From NCBI RefSeq assembly GCF_008704655.1, contig NZ_CP023688.1:9179001-9243000 (forward strand): 64,000 nucleotides of DNA. Direction: 5' to 3'. The notes beneath the pieces are model-generated. The model had not been told where the DNA came from, did not search any database, and saw only the letters and a program-made list of their open reading frames with translations. The stretch is from Streptomyces rimosus (lineage in GTDB: Bacteria > Actinomycetota > Actinomycetes > Streptomycetales > Streptomycetaceae). Below, piece by piece: positions 8,040 to 17,243 of this stretch (its first letter is position 1; each line of letters begins with the position of its first letter). Both the position numbers and the translations under genes were made by a program.

Positions 8040-11000
8040 TCAGCCGAACAAGCCGGTGACGCCCGAATAGATCGAACCGGCGGCGTCGCCGAACACTTCC
8101 TTGGCCTTCGTGCCTGCCGACTTTACTAGACCGGCACCCTTCGAGACGGCGCTCTTGAACTTGCCGCCGACGAAGCCGACGGTGGTACCGAGCGCGGACG
8201 TCCAGAATTCATCGCTGCCGAATCCGTAGGCGACACCGGTGAAGATGCTGCTGCCGACTCCTGAGAGGAGGGATATGCCTCCCGCGACAGCGCTGACGCC
8301 CTGCGCGACGCCCGGGGCCGGAATCAGGTTCGCGGCCGCCGCGGCCCAGCCGGTCCAGGTGCTGGTCTCACTCATGTAACCGGCCCAGTCGCACCAGGTC
8401 TGCTTCCCCGGCGGGCAGCCGCCACTGCTGCTGCCGCCGTCGCCGCCGCCCTTGCTGCCGGGCAGCTCGGCCTTGTCGTTCTTGGCGTCGTCCTCGGGCC
8501 GCTGCTTCTGCTTCGCGACCTCTTCGGCCCTCTTGCGTGCGGCTTCCGCGGCCGCGCGCTGCTCGGCCTCGCGCTTGTTCTGGGCGATCTGCTTGGCCTG
8601 GCTGGCCGCCACGCGCGCGGCCGCCGCGTCCTTGCCGGCCTCGATGGCGGCTGCCTTGGCACGGCTGGCCGACGCTTGGGCGCCGGCCGCGGAGGCCACT
8701 GCCTGCTGTGCGGAAGCGGTGGCCTGAGTGGCCGAGTAGTTGGCCTGGCGGGAGGCGACCTGCGCCTTGGCGGCCGCGGCCTTGGCCGTCTTGGCGGAGG
8801 CGGCTGCGGAGGCGGCCGACTTGTCGGCCTGGTTGGCGAACTCCTGCGCCCGGTTGGCGTGGCCCTGGGCCTCCTTCGCCTTGGCCTGGGCCTGAGCGGC
8901 GTACTTCTTGGCGTCGTCCGCCTTGCCCTGGGCGCGGGCCGCGGCCTCGAAGGCGGTCTCGGCGTTCTCGTACGCCTGGGAGGTGGCCTTCGCCGCGACG
9001 CTGATCTGGGCCTGGATCGCCGCGGTGTGGGCCGCCGCGTCCTGATCCGCCTGGGCGGCGCGGTACTGCGCACGCTCGACGAAGACACGGCGCATGGTGT
9101 CGGTGCCCTCAAGGGCGACCTGCGCGGCGGCCTTCATCATCGGGCCGCCCTGCTCCAGCTGCCGCAGCACCTGGAAACGGTCGTCCTCGGCCTGCGCCTT
9201 GGTGTAGCCCTCGGTGAGGAAGGAGTGCAGCGCCTCGGTGGAGCCGTCGTCGAGCGCCTTGGTCGCGGCGTCCTTCACCGCCTTGCCCGCCTCGTTGACG
9301 ACCTTGAGGATCTGGAAGCGGTACTCCTCCTTCTGCCCCTCGAAGGCCCCCTTGGTCAGGAACTCCTGCACCGCCTCGGGCCCCTTGGCCAGCGCGGCCT
9401 CGGCAGCCGCTGCCGTGCGGGGCGTGCCGATCCGGCTGAAGAAGACGGTCTTCTCCCGGTCGTCCTGGTGTTCGGCGTCGGTCCGGTCCTGCTTGATCCA
9501 CGCCTTCATGTCTTCATCGGAGCCCGACAGGGCGTCCTCGGCCGCCGCGCGGGTCCAGGTGCCCTGGCTCGACAGCAGGTTGACGGCAGCCTGGCGGGCC
9601 GCCTGTACGGCCCCCTGGTCGTCCTTGCCCAGCTTCTCGCCGGCCTCGGAGATCAGCCGCTTGGTCTCCTCGCCCGTCTGGGCGGCCTGCGTCTCCTGCT
9701 TGGCGAGGACCGGCTTGAGGTCGTCCTCGAAGCGCTTGGCGTCGCGCGCCTGCTCGAGCGACGCGGCGAGGTCGGCCTCCAGCATCTTCTTCTCGGCGGC
9801 CCGGGCGACGTTGAAGACCTCGGTGGCCTGCTCGGTCGCCTCACCCGCCGTCTTGGCGGCCTGGAGCGCGGCTTCCGCGTGAGCCTTGGACTTGTTGGCC
9901 GCGTCCTGTGCCTTGCCCGCCTCGTCCGCGGCCTTGTCGGCCGCCTTGGCCGCAGCGTCCGCGTGCGCGGCCGCGTTGTCGGCCGCGGTACGGGTCTGGC
10001 GGGCGGCCTTGGCCGCCTGATCGGCCAGGGAGACCGCGCTGTTGGCGGCGGTGGTCGCGCGGTTGGCCTCGGCACGGGCCGTTGCCGCCGCCCGCCTGGC
10101 GTGGGCCGCTTCGGCCTGCGCGGCGCCCGCGTTGGCACTCGACTGCGCGGCGGCCTCGGCCGCCGCGGCCGCGTTGCGGGCGGCGCTGGCCGCCGCGGCA
10201 CCGGACCTGCCGGCCGCCGCGGAGGCGTTCGCCGCCTGGCCGGCGGCGGCCGCGGCGGTACGGGCACCCGCCGCCGCGTCGCGTGCCTGCTCGGCGGCCT
10301 GGCGGGCCGCCTTGGCCTGTCCGGCGTCCGACACCGCGGCGTTCGCCGCGCGGTAGGCGCGGGCCGCGGCCTGTCCCGCCGCGGCAGCGGCGGAGGCGGC
10401 GTTGGAGGCGGCGCGCGCTGCCGTACGGGCCGCGGCCACCGCGTTGTTGGATGCGCGGATGGCGGTACGGGCCGCATCGGCGGCGCCCTCAGCGGCCTGC
10501 GCGGCCTTGGTGGCGAAGCGGCCGGCCTTGTCCGCGTCGGACTTGGCCTCCGCGGTCTGCCGCGCCGCCTCCTCGGCGGCCGCCTTGGCCTTCGCCGCGG
10601 CCTTGTCCGCGACCTCGGCAGCTTCCAGTGCCTCGTCGGTCTGGACCTTGGCCTTCTTGCCGGCCTCGGTGGCGACTTGGGCAAGTTGCCCGACCGTCAT
10701 CGATTCCTGGTCGCGCGCCCGGGCCAGTTCCTGGCCGCGCTCCAGGAACTCGGCGATGTCCTGCGCGTCCCCGTTCAGCGCGCGCTCGGCGGCCTGCTTG
10801 ACGGCCGGTCCGCCGGAGTTCATCACTTGCAGGACTTCGAAGCGGTTGTCCTCGTTGGTGGCCTTCTCCAGGCCCTCCTGGAGGAACTTCTCCAGCACCG
10901 CGGGGGTGCCGTCGTCCAGGGCCCGCTGGCCCTCGCGGTTGACGGCCTTGCCGCCCGCGTTCATGGCGCGCAGGACCGCGAAGCGCCTGTCGTCCTGGAG

Positions 11001-11414
11001 CGGCTTCTCGTATCCGTCCTTGACGAAGGCGAGGACCTCTTCGTCGGAGCCGGTCAGTGCCTTGTCCGACGCGGCGGACACGCCCTTGCCGGCGCTCGCC
11101 ATCGTCTTGAGGATGGCGAACCGGGCGTCTTCCACCTCGGCCCGGTGCAGCGCACCGCCGAGGAACGCGTTCATGTCGGCGTCCGAGCCGGTCAGCGCCT
11201 TGACGGCCTCCCGCTTGGTCGCCGCGCCGCCGGCCTTCCACGCCTCCACGGCCCGCGCGCGGGCGTCCTGCGCGGGCGCCGCTTCGCCGGGTTGCGCCGG
11301 GAGCGCGTGCGCCGCGGTCGTACCGAATATCACCGCTGCCGTGGCCGCTGCGGCCACGGCGGTGAGTCTGCCGCGCAACTGCCGAACTTGGCGCGACATG
11401 CTTGACGGTTTCAT
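8040..11414 (-). CDS. Large secreted ALF-repeat, alanine-rich coiled-coil protein
   Basis: A 1124-residue exported protein. A signal peptide covers residues 1-38 (twin Arg/Lys region, Ala-rich core, cleavage near AHA-LP). A first block of about four degenerate 45-50-residue ALF repeats follows (about 50-235), with the recurring pattern ALxGSDxxMxxFL...DxRFxxLxxM. A very Ala-rich coiled coil spans about 240-580. A second ALF block (about 610-790) and a second Ala-rich coiled coil (about 800-990) come next. After a Gly/Ser linker, SKGGGDGGSSSGG, the last 113 residues are Gly/Ala-rich, hydrophobic and likely membrane-active, with two Cys in CPPGKQTWCDW. In polymorphic-toxin-like Streptomyces proteins, ALF repeats are an N-terminal presentation region and the C terminus is the variable effector. 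The Ala-biased codons cause many false ORFs on both strands. Confidence 0.85.
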   Translation of the reverse strand: MKPSSMSRQVRQLRGRLTAVAAAATAAVIFGTTAAHALPAQPGEAAPAQDARARAVEAWKAGGAATKREAVKALTGSDADMNAFLGGALHRAEVEDARFAILKTMASAGKGVSAASDKALTGSDEEVLAFVKDGYEKPLQDDRRFAVLRAMNAGGKAVNREGQRALDDGTPAVLEKFLQEGLEKATNEDNRFEVLQVMNSGGPAVKQAAERALNGDAQDIAEFLERGQELARARDQESMTVGQLAQVATEAGKKAKVQTDEALEAAEVADKAAAKAKAAAEEAARQTAEAKSDADKAGRFATKAAQAAEGAADAARTAIRASNNAVAAARTAARAASNAASAAAAAGQAAARAYRAANAAVSDAGQAKAARQAAEQARDAAAGARTAAAAAGQAANASAAAGRSGAAAASAARNAAAAAEAAAQSSANAGAAQAEAAHARRAAATARAEANRATTAANSAVSLADQAAKAARQTRTAADNAAAHADAAAKAADKAADEAGKAQDAANKSKAHAEAALQAAKTAGEATEQATEVFNVARAAEKKMLEADLAASLEQARDAKRFEDDLKPVLAKQETQAAQTGEETKRLISEAGEKLGKDDQGAVQAARQAAVNLLSSQGTWTRAAAEDALSGSDEDMKAWIKQDRTDAEHQDDREKTVFFSRIGTPRTAAAAEAALAKGPEAVQEFLTKGAFEGQKEEYRFQILKVVNEAGKAVKDAATKALDDGSTEALHSFLTEGYTKAQAEDDRFQVLRQLEQGGPMMKAAAQVALEGTDTMRRVFVERAQYRAAQADQDAAAHTAAIQAQISVAAKATSQAYENAETAFEAAARAQGKADDAKKYAAQAQAKAKEAQGHANRAQEFANQADKSAASAAASAKTAKAAAAKAQVASRQANYSATQATASAQQAVASAAGAQASASRAKAAAIEAGKDAAAARVAASQAKQIAQNKREAEQRAAAEAARKRAEEVAKQKQRPEDDAKNDKAELPGSKGGGDGGSSSGGCPPGKQTWCDWAGYMSETSTWTGWAAAAANLIPAPGVAQGVSAVAGGISLLSGVGSSIFTGVAYGFGSDEFWTSALGTTVGFVGGKFKSAVSKGAGLVKSAGTKAKEVFGDAAGSIYSGVTGLFG

Positions 11415-11675
11415 GTCAGGTGCTTCCCCATTCGGGATCTCTTGTTGAAGTCGAGAAGCGCGGCCACGCGTCCGGAAAGATGATCACATAAGCAAAACCT
11501 TGACAATGGGGGCTTCTTGCGGGTGGCGAGCCCGCGAGCGGAAGCAGGGCGAATGGCGCGGAGTGTCAACTAACCACCTCTCCTAGGCAGTTGAGGGTGA
11601 AGCGGTGCCTGGGTATCGATGGATACGTAAGCCGATAGGTGGACGGGTGACGCTTTGATAACAAAGCTCCGGAGT

Positions 11676-11703
11676 TTGATGGTGTGTGACGCCGAGTGAT
11701 AAT
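11676..11703 (+). promoter_or_regulatory. Promoter for the small secreted protein gene
   Basis: TTGATG (11676-11681) and GATAAT (11698-11703, 5 of 6 matches) are separated by 16 bp, giving a predicted start about 53 nt before the ATG at 11763. The 348-bp region 11415-11762 separates two divergent secreted-protein genes; no gene is seen in it. A TTGACA at 11500-11505 has no good partner. Confidence 0.5.
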
Positions 11704-11762
11704 CCTTCCGCTGGGGGCGGTTTGCTCCCTTCAGCCTTCACCGAGCGAAAAGTGAGTCATCG

Positions 11763-12290
11763 ATGCGGATACCCCTGCGGCCGCTGGCCGTTGGCCTGGC
11801 CGGAAGCGCCCTCGTCGCCGGCGCCGTCCTGCTGACCGGAGCGGCCAGCGCCGCCGACCAGACCTCGGGCCCCCGCGCGGACCGGATCTCGGTTGCCGCC
11901 GGCTCGTCCGAGCAGCCCCCGCTCGCCATCGAGGATTTCTCCTACCCCGGTGCGGACCGCATCCTCAAGGAGAAGAACCTCAAGCTGAAGCACGGTGACG
12001 GCCACATCGTCCTCGCCGAATGCGACAGCAGCCCGAACCTGCTTCGGTTCATCGCCCGCGACCGCGCGGACTTCTGCTTCAAGGTCTCCGGGGACAGCGG
12101 CTACCTCGCGCTGGAGGTCCCCGCGGTCGGCGGCGTGCAGAGCCACGACTACAAGGCCAAGGTCAACATGACCGTCGGCACCGAGAAGAAGTCCTTCGAC
12201 GTCCCGAAGAACTCCTGGAAGGGAATCGGGGAGAACGCCGACCCCGCGGGCCGGGAGCACATGCTGCTCGAAATCATCGCGAGCAAATAG
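11763..12290 (+). CDS. Small secreted protein of unknown function
   Basis: A 175-residue protein. The signal peptide is at residues 1-30 (MRIPLRPLAVGLAGSALVAG, then a cut near ASA-AD). The mature part contains LAIEDFSYPGADRILKEKNL, a Cys pair (residues about 88 and 105) that probably forms a disulfide, and a C-terminal beta-rich stretch. No catalytic motif is recognised. It precedes the pseudoprotease gene by 113 bp in the same direction. The start has a weak AGTGAG ribosome site. Confidence 0.75.
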   Translation: MRIPLRPLAVGLAGSALVAGAVLLTGAASAADQTSGPRADRISVAAGSSEQPPLAIEDFSYPGADRILKEKNLKLKHGDGHIVLAECDSSPNLLRFIARDRADFCFKVSGDSGYLALEVPAVGGVQSHDYKAKVNMTVGTEKKSFDVPKNSWKGIGENADPAGREHMLLEIIASK

Positions 12291-12403
12291 TCCCGTCCGG
12301 GCCCGGGCCCTCCGTCAGGCGCTGCAGTGCCGGCCCTCGCGGGCACCCGCGCCTTTCCCGCCCCCTCCCAGCCATCTCCCTCCCAAGAATTGAGGAAGCA
12401 AGA

Positions 12404-13939
12404 GTGTTTGGCAGACGTCCGCGCGCCGCATGGCTCACCGGACTGGCCGCGACCGCCGTCGCGGCCGGCGTCCTGACCGGCACCCCGGCCATCGCTGTCG
12501 TGGGTGACGCCGCCAAGGACGGGACGTACCCGTTCACGGCGAAGCTCGACATCGGCAGCGGCAAGCGCGCCTGTACCGGCGCCCTGGTCGACCCGCAGTG
12601 GCTGCTCACGGCCGCCAGCTGCTTCGCCGACCACCCCGGCCAGGACAAGGTCGCCGCCGGCAAGCCGAAGCTGGCCGCCTCGGCCTCCATCGGCCGCACC
12701 GACCTGTCCGGCAAGGGCGGACAGGTGCGCACCGTCACCGAGCTCGTGCCGCGTGCGGACCGTGACCTGGTGATGGCGAAGCTGTCCGCACCGGTCGACG
12801 ACATCACCCCGGTCACCGTCGGTTCCGTTGCTCCTGCCAAGAACGACACGCTGCGCTTGGCCGGTTACGGCCGTACCAAGGACGAGTGGGTTCCCGACCG
12901 TCTGCACAGCGGTGGTTTCTCCGTCGACGCGGTGGAGAAGACGACGCTCGCCGTCACCGGCAAGGACGGTGCGAGTGTCTGTATGGGCGACACCGGCGGC
13001 CCGGCCCTGCGGGCGACGGAGGCCGGTGGCTACGAGCTGGTCGGGGTCAACGGCGCCTCGTGGCAGGGAGGTTGCTTCGGCTCCGAGGAGACCCGTACGG
13101 GCGCCGTCGAGACCCGCGTCGACGACCTGCACAGCTGGGTCCAGCAGATCCGGCTGACGGCCCTGTACGAACATGTCACCGATGTCGTCGCCGGCGCGGA
13201 CTTCAACGGTGACGGCCGTCCCGACGTCGCGGCCGTCCTTGACGACAAGAACCTGCACGTCTTCTACACCGGCCCGGACGGCAAGCTCGAATACGGCCGC
13301 GAGCTGTGGAACCACGACGGTTCCTGGGGTCGCAAGCGCGCGATAACCGCCGGTGACTTCGACGGTGACGGCCTGACTGACATCGCCGCCCTCAACGTCG
13401 ACGGCTCTCTCGACCTGTACCCGGGCACGAAGAGCGGCAAGCTGGGCTCTCCCCGCTCGATGGCCAAGGACGGTTCCTGGAAGACCGTCTCGAAGTTCGC
13501 CCGCTACAAGGCCGACGACTCCGGCCGCGACGGCCTGGTGGCCATCTGGAACGACGGCTCGCTGTACGCCTACACCACCGCCGCGGACGGCCGTCTCTCC
13601 GGCTTCAAGCGCCAGGTGTGGCACGACAAGACCTGGTCCAAGAAGCACCTGACCACCGCCGACTTCAACGGCGACGGCCGCGACGATCTCGCGGCGGTCT
13701 CCCAGACCGGTGGCCTGGGCCTGTACACCGGCAACGCCAAGGGCACGTTCGACTACGACAAGGCGATGTGGCCCGACGAGAGCTGGGGCGGCTTCCGGGC
13801 CGTCATGGGCGGCGACTTCGACGGTGACGGCAAGGCCGACATCGCCGCCGTCAACAGCTCCGGCGGCCTGTACCTCTACCCGGGCAACGGGAAGGGCACC
13901 CTCGGTTCGCGCTCCCCAATGTGGCCCAGCGCGTCCTGA
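12404..13939 (+). CDS. Secreted trypsin-fold protein with altered catalytic residues, fused to VCBS/FG-GAP repeats
   Basis: A 511-residue exported protein. GTG at 12404 follows GAGGAAG. A signal peptide covers about 1-36. The S1 (trypsin-like) domain spans about 37-250. The second half holds four to five FG-GAP/VCBS-type blades with Ca-binding loops (DFNGDGRPD, DFDGDGLTD, DFNGDGRDD, DFDGDGKAD). In the S1 domain, LTAASC stands where LTAAHC carries the catalytic His, and GDTGGP replaces GDSGGP, so the catalytic His and Ser are Ser and Thr; the Asp (RDLVMAKL) is kept. It probably has no ordinary serine-protease activity. Binding to cell wall, polymer or another protein is an inference. Confidence 0.85.
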   Translation: MFGRRPRAAWLTGLAATAVAAGVLTGTPAIAVVGDAAKDGTYPFTAKLDIGSGKRACTGALVDPQWLLTAASCFADHPGQDKVAAGKPKLAASASIGRTDLSGKGGQVRTVTELVPRADRDLVMAKLSAPVDDITPVTVGSVAPAKNDTLRLAGYGRTKDEWVPDRLHSGGFSVDAVEKTTLAVTGKDGASVCMGDTGGPALRATEAGGYELVGVNGASWQGGCFGSEETRTGAVETRVDDLHSWVQQIRLTALYEHVTDVVAGADFNGDGRPDVAAVLDDKNLHVFYTGPDGKLEYGRELWNHDGSWGRKRAITAGDFDGDGLTDIAALNVDGSLDLYPGTKSGKLGSPRSMAKDGSWKTVSKFARYKADDSGRDGLVAIWNDGSLYAYTTAADGRLSGFKRQVWHDKTWSKKHLTTADFNGDGRDDLAAVSQTGGLGLYTGNAKGTFDYDKAMWPDESWGGFRAVMGGDFDGDGKADIAAVNSSGGLYLYPGNGKGTLGSRSPMWPSAS

Positions 13940-13959
13940 ACCTCGCACCAGCGCATGAC

Positions 13960-14003
13960 GAGAGGGGCACCCGGCAGCATGACCGGGTGCCCCTCTCCGT
14001 TTT
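13960..14003 (+). terminator. Rho-independent terminator after the pseudoprotease gene
   Basis: A 15-bp perfect stem, GAGAGGGGCACCCGG (13960-13974) with CCGGGTGCCCCTCTC (13983-13997), an 8-nt loop and then CGTTTT. This is the strongest intrinsic terminator in the window. Confidence 0.9.
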
Positions 14004-14714
14004 GCCCACTTGGCCAGGCAAACGCTCCGCGCGGTGCTCGCTCGTTACGGCTGGTCACGCTCGACGGTGGCTACCGACCCGAAGTCGCGCGAAGCCAACC
14101 GGAGCAGGCGGCAGGGTCCGGGCAGCGGTGGGGGAGGAGTCGGTGGCGGTGAAGGCGCGGTAGGGAACGGTCGAGGTGGGCGTGCGTGGCGGTGTCGGGG
14201 TGCGGGCGGTGAGGTGCGCGGGCCGGAAGCTCCGGCGACGCGCCCGGCTCGCCCAGGCCCCCACCACACCCCGCTCTCCGCGGACCGGTACCCCCACACC
14301 GCCGGAGCGCCATCGTCACGCAGGGCGAGCTGCCCTTCCGGCGAGGGAGGGGGCTCCGTTGCGGCGGTACCGCACCGCGGGTCCGGAGGGCGGTTCCGGT
14401 GCGCCGGGGCCGCCGCTTTGTGGGGCGGTTCCGGCGCCAGCCGGGCATGGTCCACTGGGAGACGGATGGGAAATTCGGACACCCGGTCTCTGCGAGCTTC
14501 TATCCAAAGGCGCCGGTTTCTGCGAGAAACTGCCGTGCGGGTGCGGGTGCGGGTGCGGGTGCGGGCGCGGGTGCGGAGCCCGGCTCGCGCGATGCGGGCC
14601 GGGCTGCGCCGGCGCGCGGGGGCCCGCGACTGCCGCACCGCTGTGACCTGGTGGTTTCCGCGGCGATGCCCACGGGTGGGCAGCGGCCCCCGGGGGCGGG
14701 GCGACCGCGCGCGG
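14004..14714. other. Non-coding or degraded 0.7-kb interval
   Basis: Between the terminator and the chitinase stop codon I see no reading frame with convincing codon use or family resemblance. It holds a hexanucleotide array at 14535-14576 and a perfect inverted repeat, GTTTCT-GCG-AGAAAC (14516-14530). Several long ORFs cross it in both directions, but they are low-complexity Arg/Pro-rich products expected from random GC-rich DNA. Confidence 0.5.
14535..14576 (+). repeat. Hexanucleotide tandem array (GTGCGG), seven units
   Basis: Seven consecutive 6-bp units, six GTGCGG and one GCGCGG (14565-14570), lie in the non-coding interval beyond the chitinase 3' end. Confidence 0.85.
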
Positions 14715-17030
14715 CTAGCCGGCCGGAGCGGTGCCGGGCCGCCCGGCGAGTCCGGTCGTGATGGCCTGCATCAAGGTGCCCGTCGGAGTATCACCGGACA
14801 TCTCCCAGACCATGGCGCCAAGAAGTCCCTTGGATTTGACCCAGTCCGTCTTCTTTCCGATCGACCACGTATCGTCGAACGACCACCATTGACCGCCCGC
14901 CCCGGTGTATCCGTACGTCGAGATGGACTGCTCGTCGTGGTGGATGGTCATGTTGGGCACGTTGGCCAGCAGGTTCTGGTAACCCCGGATGCCCGCCTCC
15001 TCCGGGAACTGGCCCGGGGCCGCGCCGTCCGCCGACTGCCACTCGCCGTGCACCCCGCCGTCCGCGACCGTCTTCCAGCCGCGCCCGTAGAACGGGAAGC
15101 CGATGGTCAGCTTGCGCGGACTGACCTTCGCGTCCAGGTACGTCTTGACGGCGCGCTCGACGCTGAAGTCGAAGGTGTACGGATCCTGGGCGTCGCGGTA
15201 CAGGTTGGCCTGGTGGCCGGTGCGCTTGGGCTCCCAGGAATCGTCGCTGCCCGAGCCGTGGAAGTCGTAGCCCTGGACGTTGGCGTAGTCCAGCGATTCG
15301 AAGATCGTGGACAGGTCCCAGCCCTGCTGGATCTTGACCGGGTCGGCAGGGGTGAACGCGGTCAGCAGCTTGTGCTCGCCGCCCAGCGCGTCGAGCTGCC
15401 GGCGGAACTCCTTGATCAGCAGCGCGAGGTTGGCCTTGTCGTTCGGGCTGTAGTGATTGCCCGGGTGGCCCTCGGCGCCCGGCCACTCCCAGTCCAGATC
15501 GATCCCGTCGAAGACGCCCGCACCCGTTCCGGGACCGCCCGCGCCGTTGTAGGCGGGCAGATTGCCCTTGATCCACACATCGACGCAGGAGGCGACGAAC
15601 TTCTTGCGGGAGGCGTCGGTGGCCGCCGCGTCGGAGAAGAACTTCGAGTACGTCCAGCCGCCGAGCGACATCACCACCTTCAGGTGCGGATGCTTGGCCT
15701 TGAGCTTCTTGAGCTGGTTGAAGTTGCCGCGCAACTTGCCCCAGCCGTCGTCCGCCACCCCGTCCACCGACTGCGCGGCGGGGAAGGCACGCCCGTAGTC
15801 GGCGTCCGCGTCACCCGCCCCCGTACCCTCGTCCGGGTCCTGTGGCTTGCCCGAGGTGCCCTTGGTCACCCCGGCCAGGCAGGTGAGGTTGACGGGGTCG
15901 ATATTGGCGAAGGCGTAGTTGATGACGTCGAGTTTCGAGGCTGCGCCCGAGGTGTCCAGATTCTTGACGAAGTACTGGCGCCCGTAGATGCCCCACTGCG
16001 CGAAATAGCCCACCTTCAGGTACTTGCCGGGCCCGGCCACGTCGTCCGTCGTGACGGTCAGGGCGTTGGACGCGGGCGAGGCGTTCTCGGCGGCGTCGCG
16101 CGCCTTCACGGAGAAGGTGTACGCGGTGGCGGGCGTCAGACCGCCGACCGTGGCACTGGTGGTGCTGCCGGGGACCGTGGTGGCCAGCTCGGCGCCCCGG
16201 TACACGTCGTACGCGACCACGCCGACGTTGTCGGTGGCCTTGTCCCAGGCCAGGGAGACGCTGGAGGAGGTAATCGCGGTGCTGCGCAGCCCACCGGGCG
16301 CGGACGGCGGTACGGGATCGCTCGCCGGGTCCACGGTGCTCGCGGTCACCGGCGCACTCGGCGGCCCCGCGTTGCCGCGCCGGTCCTTGGCCCGGACGGT
16401 GAACGTATAGCGGGTGGCCGGGGTCAGACCGGTGACGGTCACACTGGTACCGGGGGAGGTGGCGACCGTACGGCCCTCGCTGAGCACCTCGTACGAGGTG
16501 ACCGGGTAATCGCCCTGGGAAGCGGCCGGCCAGCTCAGCGAGACGCTGCGCGCGGTGGTGGCGGTGACCTCGGGCGTACCGGGCGCGGACGGCGGTACGT
16601 CGGGTGAGCCGTCGCACTTGTCCCCGTTGACGGTGCAGGTGGTCGGCGTACCGACGGGTCCGCTCGCGATGAACCAGTAACTGAACGGATCGGTACTGCC
16701 GCCGGCCGGAACGGTCGCGTTGTAGTGCGCGTTCTTGACCGTTACGTGGCGGCCGTTGACGGTGGCGTCGCCGTTGTAATGCCCGCTGATGGTGACACCG
16801 GTCGGCAGGTCGAATTCCAGGGTCCATCCGGTGACGGCGGCGGAACCACCGTTGCGGACGACGTAAGTGCCCTTCCACCAGGAGCCGTTCTCCTGAGCGG
16901 TGAAGGCCGCGGTGAGCGTTCCCGCCGCCTGGGCGGGGGCCGCTGGGCCGGTCAGCATGGCGGCCACGGCCAGGATCAACGTGGTGAGCAGGGCCGCGGC
17001 TCTGCTGCGGAATCTGCGCCGGTCTTTCAT
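14715..17030 (-). CDS. Secreted chitinase: CBM2, two FnIII domains and a GH18 catalytic domain
   Basis: A 771-residue exported chitinase. The start at 17030 follows AGGGGTG. The signal peptide is residues 1-36 (cut AQA-A). A family-2 carbohydrate-binding module is at about 37-140 (WWKGTYVVRNGG, WTLEFDLPTG). Two fibronectin type III domains follow (about 150-240 and 250-340). A GH18 barrel runs from about 345 to the end. The catalytic DxxDxDxE motif is FDGIDLDWEW, with Glu as the proton donor, and SLGGWTYSKFF is the other GH18 signature. It hydrolyses chitin outside the cell. A DasR-like site lies 114 bp upstream, so induction by chitin-derived N-acetylglucosamine is likely. Confidence 0.95.
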   Translation of the reverse strand: MKDRRRFRSRAAALLTTLILAVAAMLTGPAAPAQAAGTLTAAFTAQENGSWWKGTYVVRNGGSAAVTGWTLEFDLPTGVTISGHYNGDATVNGRHVTVKNAHYNATVPAGGSTDPFSYWFIASGPVGTPTTCTVNGDKCDGSPDVPPSAPGTPEVTATTARSVSLSWPAASQGDYPVTSYEVLSEGRTVATSPGTSVTVTGLTPATRYTFTVRAKDRRGNAGPPSAPVTASTVDPASDPVPPSAPGGLRSTAITSSSVSLAWDKATDNVGVVAYDVYRGAELATTVPGSTTSATVGGLTPATAYTFSVKARDAAENASPASNALTVTTDDVAGPGKYLKVGYFAQWGIYGRQYFVKNLDTSGAASKLDVINYAFANIDPVNLTCLAGVTKGTSGKPQDPDEGTGAGDADADYGRAFPAAQSVDGVADDGWGKLRGNFNQLKKLKAKHPHLKVVMSLGGWTYSKFFSDAAATDASRKKFVASCVDVWIKGNLPAYNGAGGPGTGAGVFDGIDLDWEWPGAEGHPGNHYSPNDKANLALLIKEFRRQLDALGGEHKLLTAFTPADPVKIQQGWDLSTIFESLDYANVQGYDFHGSGSDDSWEPKRTGHQANLYRDAQDPYTFDFSVERAVKTYLDAKVSPRKLTIGFPFYGRGWKTVADGGVHGEWQSADGAAPGQFPEEAGIRGYQNLLANVPNMTIHHDEQSISTYGYTGAGGQWWSFDDTWSIGKKTDWVKSKGLLGAMVWEMSGDTPTGTLMQAITTGLAGRPGTAPAG

Positions 17031-17143
17031 GAGCACCCCTGTGAGTGTGAGTGGTACAGGGTGTGACAACCGAAGTGCGCATCCCCGGCCGCGCGCCAGG
17101 GTGGCAGGTGTGGCGCCGGATGCCGTTTGGCAGTCGCACGATA

Positions 17144-17159
17144 AAAGGTCTGGACCAAG
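17144..17159. promoter_or_regulatory. DasR (dre)-like operator upstream of the chitinase gene
   Basis: On the minus strand the segment reads TTGGTCCAGACCTTTT. It matches the central palindrome of the dre consensus (ACTGGTCTAGACCACT) at about 11 of 16 positions. It is 114 bp before the chitinase start codon. Chitinase genes in Streptomyces are typically controlled through such sites by the GlcNAc-responsive repressor DasR. That is family knowledge, not shown here. Confidence 0.6.
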
Positions 17160-17243
17160 GCGTCAACGGGCCGGGCACGGGCGGCAGTTGAGGGTGCGGA
17201 GGTGTAGCGGCGCGGGGTGGCTAGCGGCGCGGGCGGCGGTGTG

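Noticed and set aside
8676..11405. A 909-residue open frame on the + strand opposite the ALF-repeat gene
   Set aside because: It is the antisense of the Ala-rich coding region; Ala codons GCC/GCG read back as GGC/CGC and give a Gly/Arg/Leu-rich product without motifs, signal or ribosome site.
11500..11505. TTGACA as a promoter -35 for the ALF-repeat or secreted gene
   Set aside because: No -10-like hexamer occurs 16-18 bp downstream in either direction.
14535..14576. CRISPR or regulatory array
   Set aside because: The units are only 6 bp, continuous and without spacers, so it is a simple tandem repeat.
14010..16607. A long + strand frame opposite the chitinase
   Set aside because: It is antisense to the GH18/FnIII coding region and has no family resemblance; the minus frame carries all conserved motifs.
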